49,857 nucleotides of DNA from an uncultured Clostridium sp. GTDB taxonomy: Bacteria; Bacillota; Clostridia; Clostridiales; Clostridiaceae. A program made the position numbers and the translations under genes. Below the pieces are notes generated by a model. It saw only the letters and a program-made list of their open reading frames with translations, had not been told where the DNA came from and searched no databases. Numbering within the stretch: the stretch's first letter is position 1; the number at the start of each line of letters is the position of its first letter. Below are positions 24,267-32,704 of the stretch, in pieces. Location of the stretch: NCBI RefSeq assembly GCF_900769625.1, contig NZ_CAAGHK010000035.1, positions 1-49,857 on the forward strand, in the 5' to 3' direction.

Positions 24267-25256
24267 ATGCCAAGAGCACTAGCGATGATTTCAGGAGGAT
24301 TAGATAGTATCCTGGCAGCTAAATTAATAAAAGAGCAAGGAATTGATGTTATAGGAATATGTTTCAGATCATATTTCTTTAACGAAGAAAATGCAAAAAG
24401 AATGACTGCACAGATAGGAATACCTTTAGAGGTTGTGGATTTTTCAAAAGAACATTTTGATATGGTCAAAAGTCCTGATCATGGATGGGGGAAAAATATG
24501 AACCCGTGTATTGACTGTCATGCTATGATGATGAGATATAGTGGAGAACTTTTAAAGAAGTTTGATGCAGACTTTATCATTACAGGTGAAGTATTAAATC
24601 AAAGACCTATGTCTCAAAATAGATCTGCATTAGATGTTGTTAAGAAGCAGTCTGGATTCAGCGATAAAATTTTAAGACCTTTATGTGCAAAGAATCTAAA
24701 AGAAACTCAAATGGAAATTGATGGGCTAGTAGATAGAGAAAAACTGTTGAATATTTCAGGAAGAAATAGAAAACCACAGATGGCTTTAGCTGAAAAATGG
24801 GGTATAAAAGATTATCCATCTCCAGCAGGAGGATGTAAACTTACTGAACCTAATTATTCAATAAGATTAAAGGGCGTTCTTGATAGAAAAGGTGATGCTA
24901 CAGAAAAGGATATACATCTTCTTAAGTTTGGAAGACACTTTGTAACTGATAATGGAACTAAAATAATAGTATCTAGAACAGCAGAAGAAGGAAATGAATT
25001 AAAGAAACTATTAAACAAAGAAGATTTAATGTTTATTACAAGCAATTATAATGGAGCAATGGTAATTATACCAGAAGGAAATAAGCCAAATTATGATGAT
25101 TTTGTTATGGCATGTAGATTAGCTGTAAGGTATAGTAAGGGTAGATATGAAGAAAGTGTTGAAGTAAAATATGGTCATGTATCGACTAACTTTTCTGATG
25201 TTAAGTATGTTTCATCATTAACACAGGAAGAATTAGAAAAATATAATATTAACTAA
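24267..25256 (+). CDS. PP-loop ATPase of the MnmA/ThiI type, putative tRNA thiolation enzyme
   Basis: The protein has 329 residues. The N-terminal PP-loop is MISGGLDSILAAKL (residues 8-21), the nucleotide-adenylating motif of tRNA sulfur transferases. MNPCIDCHAMMMRY carries a Cys pair like that of MnmA-related proteins, and ITGEVLNQRPMSQNR follows in the same domain. The C-terminal part (about 215-329) has LLKFGRHFVTDNGTKIIVSR, similar to the small NFACT/DUF814-like RNA-binding region. The gene is often annotated as a ThiI- or MnmA-like protein in clostridia; the exact tRNA position modified is not known. The ATG follows GGGGGA by 7 nt, 12 nt after spoIIR, so it may share that transcript. Confidence 0.8.
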   Translation: MPRALAMISGGLDSILAAKLIKEQGIDVIGICFRSYFFNEENAKRMTAQIGIPLEVVDFSKEHFDMVKSPDHGWGKNMNPCIDCHAMMMRYSGELLKKFDADFIITGEVLNQRPMSQNRSALDVVKKQSGFSDKILRPLCAKNLKETQMEIDGLVDREKLLNISGRNRKPQMALAEKWGIKDYPSPAGGCKLTEPNYSIRLKGVLDRKGDATEKDIHLLKFGRHFVTDNGTKIIVSRTAEEGNELKKLLNKEDLMFITSNYNGAMVIIPEGNKPNYDDFVMACRLAVRYSKGRYEESVEVKYGHVSTNFSDVKYVSSLTQEELEKYNIN

Positions 25257-25294
25257 ATTAATTTGGTTAATATGTTAAATATGGGAGGATGAGC

Positions 25295-25705
25295 ATGGCT
25301 AAAAATGTAGTTGTAACTGTGCAGAGCAGAGTTTCAGTGGAAGATGATATAATAGAGGTAATAACCCCGGGTAAATTTCATATAAGCAAAAGCGGATATA
25401 AGGTTGAATATGATGAAACTAAGCTTTCAGGTATGGAAGGTACTAAAACTACTATGATAATTAAGGATGGATACTTTAAATTAAATAGGGTAGGAACAAC
25501 CGAAACAAATTTAGAATTTGAGAAAAATACACAAGCAGTATCATTATACAAGACACCTTATGGAGCTATGAGTGTAATAGTTGATACTAAGGAACTTGAA
25601 ATTAGTGTTGACGATAATGGAGGAACTGTACATATTGTATATACTTTAAATATTGAAGGACAGCAGCTGATTGAAACAGATTTAAATGTATTTATAAAAG
25701 CTTAG
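25295..25705 (+). CDS. DUF1934 (YwiB-like) beta-barrel protein
   Basis: The 136 residues match DUF1934, a small cytosolic calycin-like beta-barrel of unknown function. Typical features are regularly spaced short strands such as VVVTVQSRVSVEDDIIEV, TKTTMIIKDGYFKLNRVG and VHIVYTLNIEGQQL. The ATG at 25289 directly abuts GGGAGG, so the ATG at 25295 (6 nt spacing) is preferred. It follows the tRNA-thiolation-like gene by 38 bp and ends at a strong terminator. Confidence 0.8.
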   Translation: MAKNVVVTVQSRVSVEDDIIEVITPGKFHISKSGYKVEYDETKLSGMEGTKTTMIIKDGYFKLNRVGTTETNLEFEKNTQAVSLYKTPYGAMSVIVDTKELEISVDDNGGTVHIVYTLNIEGQQLIETDLNVFIKA

Positions 25706-26031
25706 TTATAAAAATTATAAAACAGGTGTATGAATTTAATTCATACACCTGTTTTAATTTAGGTTAATATGAACTGGATTTATTATATTAGTAGAATTCA
25801 TAAAATTATATAACAGCAGAGTAAATATTTCTTTATAATTGATAAGGAATTTTATTAGATATATTCTAGTTAACAAGCGACAAGGAAGGGTAGAATTTTT
25901 GCAGATTCATCTTATTTAGTGAAAAAATATATATTGATTAAATTGATTAATATATATTTATTATGGGTATAATTATTGAAAGATAAATATAAATTTAGAT
26001 GTTGTTACTTAATGTAAGTTAACTAAATTAT
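25706..26031. other. 326-bp intergenic region before the 110-residue hypothetical gene
   Basis: It holds the terminator at 25719, then AT-rich sequence. AATATATATT occurs as an inverted pair at about 25926 and 25949. No other gene or RNA is recognised. Confidence 0.5.
25719..25758 (+). terminator. Intrinsic terminator of the DUF1934 gene
   Basis: Perfect 17-bp stem: AAAACAGGTGTATGAAT (25719-25735) with its complement ending CCTGTTTT (25739-25755), loop 3 nt. Confidence 0.93.
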
Positions 26032-26364
26032 ATGTTTAAAGAAAATAAATTTAAGGTTGGGTTAATCGATATGAAAGAGGAAAATCAAGTTAAGGTATTA
26101 AATATTATTTGCAGTTATTATGGAATAGATAAAAATGAATTTAGTGAATTATTAAAGAATAGAGAAAAAAAGTTTTTATTATTGCTTGTCTTGAAAAATA
26201 ACAATGTTATTGGAAATGATGAATTAATACATATGCTTGGAATAAGGAGTGTTAGCAGGTTGAAAAGCAATTTTAGAAAGGCAGAAGAAAAGTTCTTGAT
26301 AAACAGTTTTTTTAGGGAAAAATACATTGAATTGGAAGAAAAAATAAAAAAACAAATAGACTAG
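26032..26364 (+). CDS. Hypothetical small helical protein
   Basis: 110 residues, Lys/Glu/Asn-rich, predicted mostly helical. The middle (IICSYYGIDKNEFSELL, then ELIHMLGIRSVSRLKSNFRKA) looks like a helix-turn-helix or a small DNA-binding bundle and faintly resembles DnaA domain IV patterns, but this is not enough to name it. No clear ribosome binding site precedes the ATG at 26032. The ATG at 26071 has a weak GGTTGGG and could be the true start. It lies between the DUF1934 gene and pyrG, where other Firmicutes often carry rpoE (delta subunit), but this sequence lacks the acidic tail of RpoE. Confidence 0.55.
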   Translation: MFKENKFKVGLIDMKEENQVKVLNIICSYYGIDKNEFSELLKNREKKFLLLLVLKNNNVIGNDELIHMLGIRSVSRLKSNFRKAEEKFLINSFFREKYIELEEKIKKQID

Positions 26365-26437
26365 TCAAAAAAAGACTAGATATTAATATATATATGTGAT
26401 ATTATATATCCTATGTTATTAAAAATAATGCAAATAA

Positions 26438-26463
26438 ACCCAAAATATTCGCATTTGTTGGGT
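26438..26463 (+). promoter_or_regulatory. Hairpin in the pyrG leader region
   Basis: ACCCAA (26438-26443) pairs with TTGGGT (26458-26463), extended inward by AAT/ATT, then GAATTTTAG. It may be a weak terminator of the upstream gene or an attenuator; pyrG is attenuated in B. subtilis, but the promoter and G-run start needed for that mechanism could not be located here. Confidence 0.3.
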
Positions 26464-26544
26464 GAATTTTAGTATAACATTATATTGTTAATAAGTCAAT
26501 AGAAAATTTAAATAAATTTTTGTTTTAGTATTAGGGAGGATAAG

Positions 26545-28152
26545 ATGAGTAATACGAAGTACATATTTGTTACAGGTGGAGTTGTATCAGGACTAGGAAA
26601 AGGAATAACAGCGGCATCTCTTGGAAGACTATTAAAAAATAGGGGATTAAAAATTTCCATCCAAAAATTTGACCCATATTTAAATGTAGATCCGGGAACA
26701 ATGAGTCCATATCAGCATGGTGAAGTATTTGTAACTGATGATGGAGCAGAAACAGATTTAGATTTAGGACATTATGAAAGATTCATCGATGAAAGCTTGG
26801 GAAAAAATTCTAATGTAACAACTGGTAGAATTTATAGTTCAGTTATAGAAAAAGAAAGAAGAGGAGAATACCTAGGGGGAACCGTACAGGTAATACCTCA
26901 TATAACAAATGAAATAAAAAATAAGGTATATCAAGTAGCTAAAGAAAGAAATTTAGATATTGTTATTACTGAAATAGGAGGAACTGTTGGTGATATTGAA
27001 TCACAGCCATTTCTAGAAGCAATAAGACAAATCAAAAGTGAAGTAGGTGCATATAATGTATGCTATATTCACGTTACATTAGTACCTTATCTTAAAAAAG
27101 GTGGAGAATTAAAAACTAAGCCTACACAACATTCAGTTAAGGAATTAAGAACAATTGGTATTCAGCCAGATATAATAGTATGTAGAACAGAACAGGAATT
27201 ATCTGATGATATTAAAGCAAAGATAGGCTTATTCTGTAACATAGAAGGAAAATCGGTTATACAGAATCTTGATGCAGATCATCTTTATGAAGTTCCATTA
27301 ATGCTACATGACGAAGGATTAGATAACTTAGTCTGTGAAAAACTACATTTAGGATGCAGAGATATAGATAACACTGAATGGATTAACATGGTTGAGAGAA
27401 TAAAGAATCTTAAAGATAATGTTGAAATTGCATTAGTAGGAAAATATGTAGAATTACATGATGCGTACATATCAGTAGTTGAAGCATTAAGCCATGGAGG
27501 ATACGCTAATGATTCAAAAGTTAAGATAAGATGGATTAATGCGGAAGATGTTGAAAAAGGAGATGTAAATGAAATATTAAAAGGCGTTGACGGTGTGCTT
27601 GTTCCAGGTGGATTCGGTGATAGAGGGATCGAAGGAAAAATATCAGCGATACAATGGGCAAGAGAAAATAAAGTACCATTCTTAGGAATATGTTTAGGAA
27701 TGCAGTGCTCAGTTATAGAATATGCAAGAAATGTTTTAGGCCTTGAAGGTGCAAACAGTTCGGAAATTAATCCTAATACTAAATATCCAGTAATCGACAT
27801 TATGAACGACCAAAAGGATATAGAAAACCTTGGCGGAACAATGAGGTTAGGACAATATCCATGTAAATTAGATGATGAAAGCACTTCATATGAAGTTTAT
27901 GGAAAAGAAAACATCAATGAAAGACATAGACATAGATATGAATTTAATAATGAATACAGAAATCAGATAGCTGAAGCTGGAATGAGAATTGCGGGAACAA
28001 GTCCTGATAATAGGTTAGTAGAAATCGTAGAAGTTGCAGATCATCCATGGTATGTAGCAGTACAATTCCATCCAGAGTTAAAATCAAGACCTAATAAACC
28101 ACATCCACTATTTGCAGGATTTATAGAAGCGTCATTAAAACATAGCAGATAA
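26545..28152 (+). CDS. pyrG: CTP synthase PyrG
   Basis: This is the full-length 535-residue amidotransferase that makes CTP from UTP using glutamine and ATP. The synthetase domain (1-265) has FVTGGVVSGLGKGITAASLG and DPYLNVDPGTMSPYQHGEVF. The class I glutaminase domain (about 290-530) has the nucleophile Cys in GICLGMQCSVIEYA and the His/Glu pair in AVQFHPELKSRP. The ATG follows GGGAGG by 7 nt. It stands alone with a terminator at 28225. An apparent 199-codon frame on the other strand is only a shadow of this gene. Confidence 0.98.
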   Translation: MSNTKYIFVTGGVVSGLGKGITAASLGRLLKNRGLKISIQKFDPYLNVDPGTMSPYQHGEVFVTDDGAETDLDLGHYERFIDESLGKNSNVTTGRIYSSVIEKERRGEYLGGTVQVIPHITNEIKNKVYQVAKERNLDIVITEIGGTVGDIESQPFLEAIRQIKSEVGAYNVCYIHVTLVPYLKKGGELKTKPTQHSVKELRTIGIQPDIIVCRTEQELSDDIKAKIGLFCNIEGKSVIQNLDADHLYEVPLMLHDEGLDNLVCEKLHLGCRDIDNTEWINMVERIKNLKDNVEIALVGKYVELHDAYISVVEALSHGGYANDSKVKIRWINAEDVEKGDVNEILKGVDGVLVPGGFGDRGIEGKISAIQWARENKVPFLGICLGMQCSVIEYARNVLGLEGANSSEINPNTKYPVIDIMNDQKDIENLGGTMRLGQYPCKLDDESTSYEVYGKENINERHRHRYEFNNEYRNQIAEAGMRIAGTSPDNRLVEIVEVADHPWYVAVQFHPELKSRPNKPHPLFAGFIEASLKHSR

Positions 28153-28224
28153 CAATATGATACATAATAGGATAAATATCAAAAGTGATTTGTATTATTA
28201 AAAAAATTAATATATAATATTAGT

Positions 28225-28257
28225 AAACTGGTGAAATAAGTATTATTTCACCAGTTT
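28225..28257 (+). terminator. Intrinsic terminator of pyrG
   Basis: Fifteen-base-pair stem AAACTGGTGAAATAA (28225-28239) with TTATTTCACCAGTTT (28243-28257). Confidence 0.85.
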
Positions 28258-28404
28258 AAAATTAATTAAAATAATTTCTTCAAGCATAAAAGATTTAATA
28301 TTTTCAATATTGAATTTCTCATTTTATTTACGTAATTATCACTTCAAATAATCTTTAATAATTTTCCATAAAATTAATGATTTATATAAAATTTTATAGA
28401 TAGA

Positions 28405-28413
28405 TGTTATAAT
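28405..28413 (+). promoter_or_regulatory. Extended -10 promoter element before rho
   Basis: TGTTATAAT (28405-28413) is an extended -10 with a perfect TATAAT hexamer, 22 bp before the TTG start. No good -35 is seen, as is common with extended -10 promoters. Confidence 0.55.
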
Positions 28414-28435
28414 ATATAAATTTGGAGGTGCAAGC

Positions 28436-29983
28436 TTGGCTAAACAAGATTATGAAAATATGACCTTAAGCAGTTTAAAAGAAATTGCAAAAGAGTTAGG
28501 TATTAAAAATATATATAAATATAAGAAAAATGAACTAATAGAAGAAATAATGAATATTTCTCCAAATACAATACAAAAAGATGGCGTAATACTTAGAGAA
28601 AATATTGCTCCTAAAACATATGAAAAAAATCAAAATTCAGATTCTGCAGTAAGAAATTACAGCAGTTCGGAAAATTCTAATTCTGATGGAGAAAAAAGCA
28701 TAGTTAGAAATGATATGATAAAGAATAGAACAGAAGAAAGAAGTATGAGAAGAAATTACGGTGAAAATCAAATAAATAGCAATGTCAGAAATGATGAAAA
28801 TCAATCAGAAAAAACTGAAAAAAAAGAAGTATTAAGAGAAATGATAAATGAATCTAATAGTGCAAAAGGTATATTAGAGATATTAGAAAATAATAATTTT
28901 GGTTTTTTAAGATGTAAAAACTATTTAACAAGCAGTGAAGATATATACGTTTCACCATCTCAGATTAGAAGGTTTAATTTAAGAACTGGTGATGAAGTTG
29001 AAGGTAAAATAAGAGAAGCTAAAGAGGGTGAAAAATTTAAGGCTTTACTATTTGTTCAAAAAGTTAATGGTGAATCACCAGAAAAGGCTATTGGAAGAAA
29101 GTCATTTGAAACATTGACTCCTATATATCCAACTGAAAGATTAAAGCTTGAAACTCAAAACAATAATGATTTATCATCAAGATTAATGGATATAATATGT
29201 CCTTTAGGTAAAGGTCAGAGAGGTATAATTGTGGCACCACCTAAAGCAGGTAAAACAACATTATTAAAAAAAGTAGCTCAGAATATTGTCAACAATTATC
29301 CTGATATTAAACTTATTGTACTGCTTATTGATGAAAGACCAGAAGAAGTTACAGATATGATGAGATCTATAAATGGTGATGTAGTTTATTCAACTTTTGA
29401 TGAAGAGCCACAAAACCATGCAAAAGTATCGCAGATGGTTTTAGAAAGAGCAAAGAGAATGGTAGAACAGGGTAAGGATGTAGTTATACTTATGGATAGT
29501 TTAACTAGATTATCAAGGGCATATAATCTGACAATAACACCAACAGGAAGAACTTTATCAGGTGGTCTTGATCCAGGAGCATTAATAATGCCCAAGAAAT
29601 TCTTTGGAGCAGCAAGAAATATTGAAGAGGGTGGAAGTCTGACAATACTTGCAACAGCACTTGTGGAAACAGGTTCAAGAATGGATGATATGATTTTCGA
29701 AGAATTTAAGGGTACTGGAAATATGGAAATTCATTTAGATAGAAGACTTCAGGAAAGAAGAATATTCCCAGCAATAGATGTATATAAATCAGGTACGAGA
29801 AAAGAAGATTTATTATTATCTAAGGATGAACTTGAAGTGGCATTTTCAATAAGAAAAGTTATGTATAAGGATGGAAATGCGGATGACATAACTGAAAATC
29901 TTATAAATATGCTTTCAAAAACTAAAAATAACGCAGAGTTTATTGAAACATTTAAAAAATCTAATCCTAAAAATAATAAATAA
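28436..29983 (+). CDS. rho: Transcription termination factor Rho with Asn-rich N-terminal insertion
   Basis: This 515-residue protein is a hexameric RNA helicase that ends transcription. Residues 1-45 form the Rho_N helical domain (TLSSLKEIAKELGIKN). Residues 61-140 are an insertion rich in Asn, Ser, Glu and Lys; residues 61-125 alone contain 13 Asn and 3 Gln. The cold-shock-like RNA-binding domain spans about 145-215 (NNFGFLRCKNYLTSSEDIYV). The ATPase domain has Walker A VAPPKAGKTTLL (about 266-277), LLIDERPEEVTDM and LTRLSRAYN. The start is TTG, 5 nt after GGAGGTG. An Asn-rich insertion at this place in C. botulinum Rho has been reported to behave as a prion. Confidence 0.97.
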   Translation: MAKQDYENMTLSSLKEIAKELGIKNIYKYKKNELIEEIMNISPNTIQKDGVILRENIAPKTYEKNQNSDSAVRNYSSSENSNSDGEKSIVRNDMIKNRTEERSMRRNYGENQINSNVRNDENQSEKTEKKEVLREMINESNSAKGILEILENNNFGFLRCKNYLTSSEDIYVSPSQIRRFNLRTGDEVEGKIREAKEGEKFKALLFVQKVNGESPEKAIGRKSFETLTPIYPTERLKLETQNNNDLSSRLMDIICPLGKGQRGIIVAPPKAGKTTLLKKVAQNIVNNYPDIKLIVLLIDERPEEVTDMMRSINGDVVYSTFDEEPQNHAKVSQMVLERAKRMVEQGKDVVILMDSLTRLSRAYNLTITPTGRTLSGGLDPGALIMPKKFFGAARNIEEGGSLTILATALVETGSRMDDMIFEEFKGTGNMEIHLDRRLQERRIFPAIDVYKSGTRKEDLLLSKDELEVAFSIRKVMYKDGNADDITENLINMLSKTKNNAEFIETFKKSNPKNNK

Positions 29984-29991
29984 CAGTAATA

Positions 29992-30039
29992 AAAAATAAG
30001 GTGACGCATTAAAAATTAATGTATCCACCTTATTTTTTT
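29992..30039. terminator. Bidirectional terminator between rho and the leftward glycosyltransferase gene
   Basis: AAATAAGGTG (to 30003) pairs with CACCTTATTT (from 30026), with an inner GCATT/AATGT stem and T-runs on both strands. It overlaps the 3' end of the leftward gene. Confidence 0.85.
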
Positions 30040-31151
30040 GATTCATCAATTAAGTATTCTGCTATATCAACTATTTTTTCTAATGAATATGTTGATGCTA
30101 GTGAATTTAATTTAGATTTAATATTTAAAAGATAATGAGGATTATTTATTAAATAATTTACTGTATCATTAATTTTACTTAAATCATCAAGTAAAATAGA
30201 ATAACCTTCACCAGTTAAAAATTCACTATTTTCATTTTCCTGCCCAGGTATTGCAAACGGAATTATCAATGGTATGTTTTTAACGATAGATTCTGTTACT
30301 GTTAAGCCTCCTGGTTTTGATATTATTACATCACAATAATCCATTAGATAAGAAATATCTTTGGTGAATCCTAATACATGAAGCTTTTTATTTTGAAAAA
30401 TATTGTCAGTACAATATTGATTAAGAGAATTTTTTAATTTTATGTTTTTACCACATACCACAGTAATTCTCAGTTTGTTCGGGTTTTTTAGCAATTCCTT
30501 TAGAACTGAAGAAATCTGACTTAGTCCTAAACTTCCACTCATAAGCAGTAAATTAAAGTATGCTTTATCTTTTAATTCAGAAGCATTTGTTACTTCAGTG
30601 TAGAATTTTTTATTAATAGGTATTCCTAATGGATATATTTTGTGGGGATTAATATTTCTAGATATAAGTGACTGCTTTGTATATTCACTGCCTGTTATAT
30701 ATGCATCGACGTATTCACTTATATAAGTATAATGTGCTTTAAAATCAGTTACTATCAGTATATAAGGTATTTTTAAGCCATTTTTCTTTAACTGAGAAAC
30801 TATTCGTGTACTTAAAGCGTGAGTTGCCACAATTACGTCTGGATTAATTTTATCAATCAATTTTGCTACTTTTCTTCTTGAAAAATAAAATGGCAAGTTT
30901 ATTAATGAGTTTATTATCTTTGTATCAGTTAATCTATAAAATGCACCATATGTTTTTGGAAATTTAGATGCCATGAGTTCATAACCCTTTACAATTATAT
31001 CATTAAGAAATTTGCTATTGTTTTGTAAAAAATCATGTTTTACTATTTCATAACCTCTATCTTCAAAAGATACTGCTACTGATGCAGCGGCTTGGTTATG
31101 GCCTTGTCCAGTGGATATTGTTAAGATTAAAACCTTTTTCACTAAATTCAC
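30030..31151 (-). CDS. Processive diacylglycerol glucosyltransferase-like protein (UgtP/MGDG synthase family)
   Basis: This 373-residue GT28-type enzyme has an N-terminal MGDG-synthase domain with LTISTGQGHNQAAASV, which carries the acceptor-side GxGH motif, and DVIVATHALSTRIV. The C-terminal UDP-sugar domain has LLLMSGSLGLSQI and the donor-binding SKPGGLTVTESIVKN. UgtP moves glucose from UDP-glucose to diacylglycerol to make glycolipids and the lipoteichoic acid anchor; related enzymes make galactolipids, so the sugar is not certain. It is membrane-associated on the cytosolic side. Two GTG codons (31151 and 31142) could start it, and the ribosome binding sites do not decide between them. Confidence 0.85.
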   Translation of the reverse strand: MNLVKKVLILTISTGQGHNQAAASVAVSFEDRGYEIVKHDFLQNNSKFLNDIIVKGYELMASKFPKTYGAFYRLTDTKIINSLINLPFYFSRRKVAKLIDKINPDVIVATHALSTRIVSQLKKNGLKIPYILIVTDFKAHYTYISEYVDAYITGSEYTKQSLISRNINPHKIYPLGIPINKKFYTEVTNASELKDKAYFNLLLMSGSLGLSQISSVLKELLKNPNKLRITVVCGKNIKLKNSLNQYCTDNIFQNKKLHVLGFTKDISYLMDYCDVIISKPGGLTVTESIVKNIPLIIPFAIPGQENENSEFLTGEGYSILLDDLSKINDTVNYLINNPHYLLNIKSKLNSLASTYSLEKIVDIAEYLIDESKK

Positions 31152-31299
31152 TCATTTCCAATAAATTCTAATTTGCTGGTTATTATAATTATAATACATT
31201 TGAAAAATAATGTGTTAATTTAAGATTATAAAAATAGATATTATGTTTAAATATTACTATTATTTTCAATTATATAAATTTTATTATTGATTTTTATTT

Positions 31300-31338
31300 T
31301 ATAGCTATAATAGTGCATTTTACACTATTATAGCTATA
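31300..31338. repeat. Perfect 16-bp inverted repeat
   Basis: TATAGCTATAATAGTG (31300-31315) and CACTATTATAGCTATA (31323-31338) with a 7-nt loop. No T-run follows in either direction, so it is not a standard terminator. It lies between the leftward rpmE and glycosyltransferase genes. Confidence 0.7.
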
Positions 31339-31361
31339 TAAATTCTAATTAGTGAATATTT

Positions 31362-31420
31362 ATTAAATAAAAGAAATCTATAAGGATTTTTTTCTTAATT
31401 TCAATAGTTAAATAATTGGA
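31362..31420. repeat. Dispersed intergenic repeat, short copy (E)
   Basis: ATTAAATAAAAGAAATCT followed by ATAAGGATTT closely follows the copy at 13000 (ATTTAATAAAAGAAATCT, GCAAAGATTT), then AATTTCAATAGTTAA and ATAATTGGAA. Its hairpin is less perfect than in other copies. Confidence 0.45.
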
Positions 31421-31444
31421 ATCTATAATAATTTACATTTTAAG

Positions 31445-31473
31445 AAAAAAAGAGAAAGACAACGTCTTTCTCT
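31445..31473 (-). terminator. Intrinsic terminator of rpmE
   Basis: AGAGAAAGAC (31451-31460) pairs with GTCTTTCTCT (31464-31473) around a 3-nt loop; on the minus strand the stem is followed by a T-run. Confidence 0.92.
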
Positions 31474-31480
31474 AAATTTC

Positions 31481-31690
31481 CTATTTGTTGCTAAGACCGA
31501 ATCTCTTGTTGAATTTATCAACTCTTCCGCCAACGTCAACGATTTTTTGCTTACCAGTGAAGAATGGGTGGCATTTAGAGCATATTTCAACTTTAAGTTC
31601 TTCTTTAACAGAACCAGTAGTGAAAGTGTTTCCACATGCACACTTAACCACAGCATCGTGATGGTATTCTGGATGTATGCCTTCTCTCAT
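31481..31690 (-). CDS. rpmE: 50S ribosomal protein L31, zinc-binding form
   Basis: The 69 residues match L31 throughout: REGIHPEYHHDAVVKCACGN, then VEICSKCHPFFTGKQKIVD and a short basic end. Cysteines at CACG and CSKC make this the zinc-binding type (RpmE) rather than the zinc-free RpmE2, so it may serve as a zinc store. The ATG follows AGAGGTG. A near-perfect sigma-A promoter lies 55 bp upstream and a terminator directly downstream, so it is a single-gene unit. Confidence 0.97.
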   Translation of the reverse strand: MREGIHPEYHHDAVVKCACGNTFTTGSVKEELKVEICSKCHPFFTGKQKIVDVGGRVDKFNKRFGLSNK

Positions 31691-31744
31691 TATTTTTCAC
31701 CTCTTTCAATTAATAAATATTATTGAGTTATCAATAACTATTTG

Positions 31745-31773
31745 ATTATATCATAGGGTAAAGTGAGCGTCAA
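31745..31773 (-). promoter_or_regulatory. Sigma-A promoter of rpmE
   Basis: On the minus strand TTGACG (31773-31768), a 17-bp spacer and TATAAT (31750-31745); five of six -35 and six of six -10 positions match consensus. Confidence 0.85.
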
Positions 31774-32031
31774 TAAATTTGTAGGTTTAAGTAAAGTGAA
31801 AAAAAAAGAATTATATGTAAAATAATCTTTATATAAAATATAAGAAATTAATATGTTATAATTAATAATTAATTGTAAAAACATGTTTTTTATATGTATA
31901 CAGAATAGGAAAATTAAATATTAATTGTTTTAAAATTTATTATTCAGACTAAAATATATTTTTTATTAAATAGAATTTTTCTGATTATATTAATCATTTA
32001 ATTGCTAATTAATACTTTACATAAAAAGAGA

Positions 32032-32060
32032 TTTATATACTAGGTATTAAATGCTATAAT
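32032..32060 (+). promoter_or_regulatory. Putative sigma-A promoter of tdk
   Basis: TTTATA (32032-32037), spacer 17 bp, TATAAT (32055-32060). Transcription would start near 32067, which rules out the ATG at 32066 as the working start. Confidence 0.6.
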
Positions 32061-32095
32061 CGATTATGATAAAGAAAAAGGAGATAGAGATACAG

Positions 32096-32683
32096 ATGAG
32101 TAAGTTATATTTTAGATATGGGGCAATGAATTCGGGAAAATCAACACATCTGATGCAGGTTGCACATAACTATGAAGAACGAGGGATGGAAGTACTTATT
32201 GTAAAACCAAAAGTTGATACAAAAGGCGGAGATACACTTGTTTCTAGACTTGGAGTTAATAGGCATGTAGATTTGCTTGTATCTGAAGAATCTGATTTAT
32301 TTTCTATTATAAAGGAATATTTAAGTAAAGGGAGAGAAATACACTGCATATTAGTAGATGAAGTTCAGTTTATGAAAGCAGCACAAATAGATCAGCTATT
32401 TGAAATTGCAGTAAAGATTGATATTCCTATAATATGTTATGGACTTAGAACTGATTTCAAGAAAGATGGATTTGAAGGAAGCGCAAGACTTCTTTTATTG
32501 GCACATAGTATAGAAGAAATGAAAACAATATGTGCATGTGGAAGAAAAGCTTTATTTAATGGACGAAAAATTAATGGTAAATTTGTATTTGAAGGGGAGC
32601 AGATTGCTATTGATGAAGAAAATAATGTTGAATATGAATCATTATGTGGACACTGCTATTACAAATACAAAGAAAATTTATAA
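32096..32683 (+). CDS. tdk: Thymidine kinase
   Basis: The 195 residues match the type II thymidine kinase that phosphorylates thymidine in the salvage pathway. The P-loop is RYGAMNSGKSTHL, the Walker B/DEQ-like strand is CILVDEVQFM, and YGLRTDFKKDGFEGS follows. The zinc lobe uses TICACGRKALFNGRK and ESLCGHCY, which together give four cysteines. The frame is open to an ATG at 32066, but the promoter places the transcript start there, and family alignment begins at MSKLYF (32096), preceded by AAGGAG. Confidence 0.96.
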   Translation: MSKLYFRYGAMNSGKSTHLMQVAHNYEERGMEVLIVKPKVDTKGGDTLVSRLGVNRHVDLLVSEESDLFSIIKEYLSKGREIHCILVDEVQFMKAAQIDQLFEIAVKIDIPIICYGLRTDFKKDGFEGSARLLLLAHSIEEMKTICACGRKALFNGRKINGKFVFEGEQIAIDEENNVEYESLCGHCYYKYKENL

Positions 32684-32704
32684 GAGAGTAAGTGATATGT
32701 ATAA

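Larger units (their letters stand above)
31152..31480. other. 329-bp region between rpmE and the UgtP-like gene
   Basis: It contains the rpmE terminator (31445-31473), a short repeat copy (about 31362-31435) and the perfect hairpin at 31300-31338. No protein-coding frame with a ribosome binding site was found. Confidence 0.55.
31691..32095. other. 405-bp divergent region between rpmE and tdk
   Basis: It holds the rpmE promoter at its left end and the tdk promoter at its right end (TATAAT at 32055). The 230 bp between are very AT-rich, with no gene, RNA or clear repeat recognised. Confidence 0.55.

Noticed and set aside
26354..26381. CTAGTC/GACTAG hairpin after the 110-residue hypothetical gene as a terminator
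   Set aside because: Only six base pairs and an A-rich loop, with no T-run after it; too weak to list as a terminator.
27285..27884. A 199-codon open frame on the minus strand inside pyrG
   Set aside because: It is the complement of a conserved coding sequence with A/T-biased codons, has no ribosome binding site, and its protein is Ser/Pro/Phe-rich with no family pattern.
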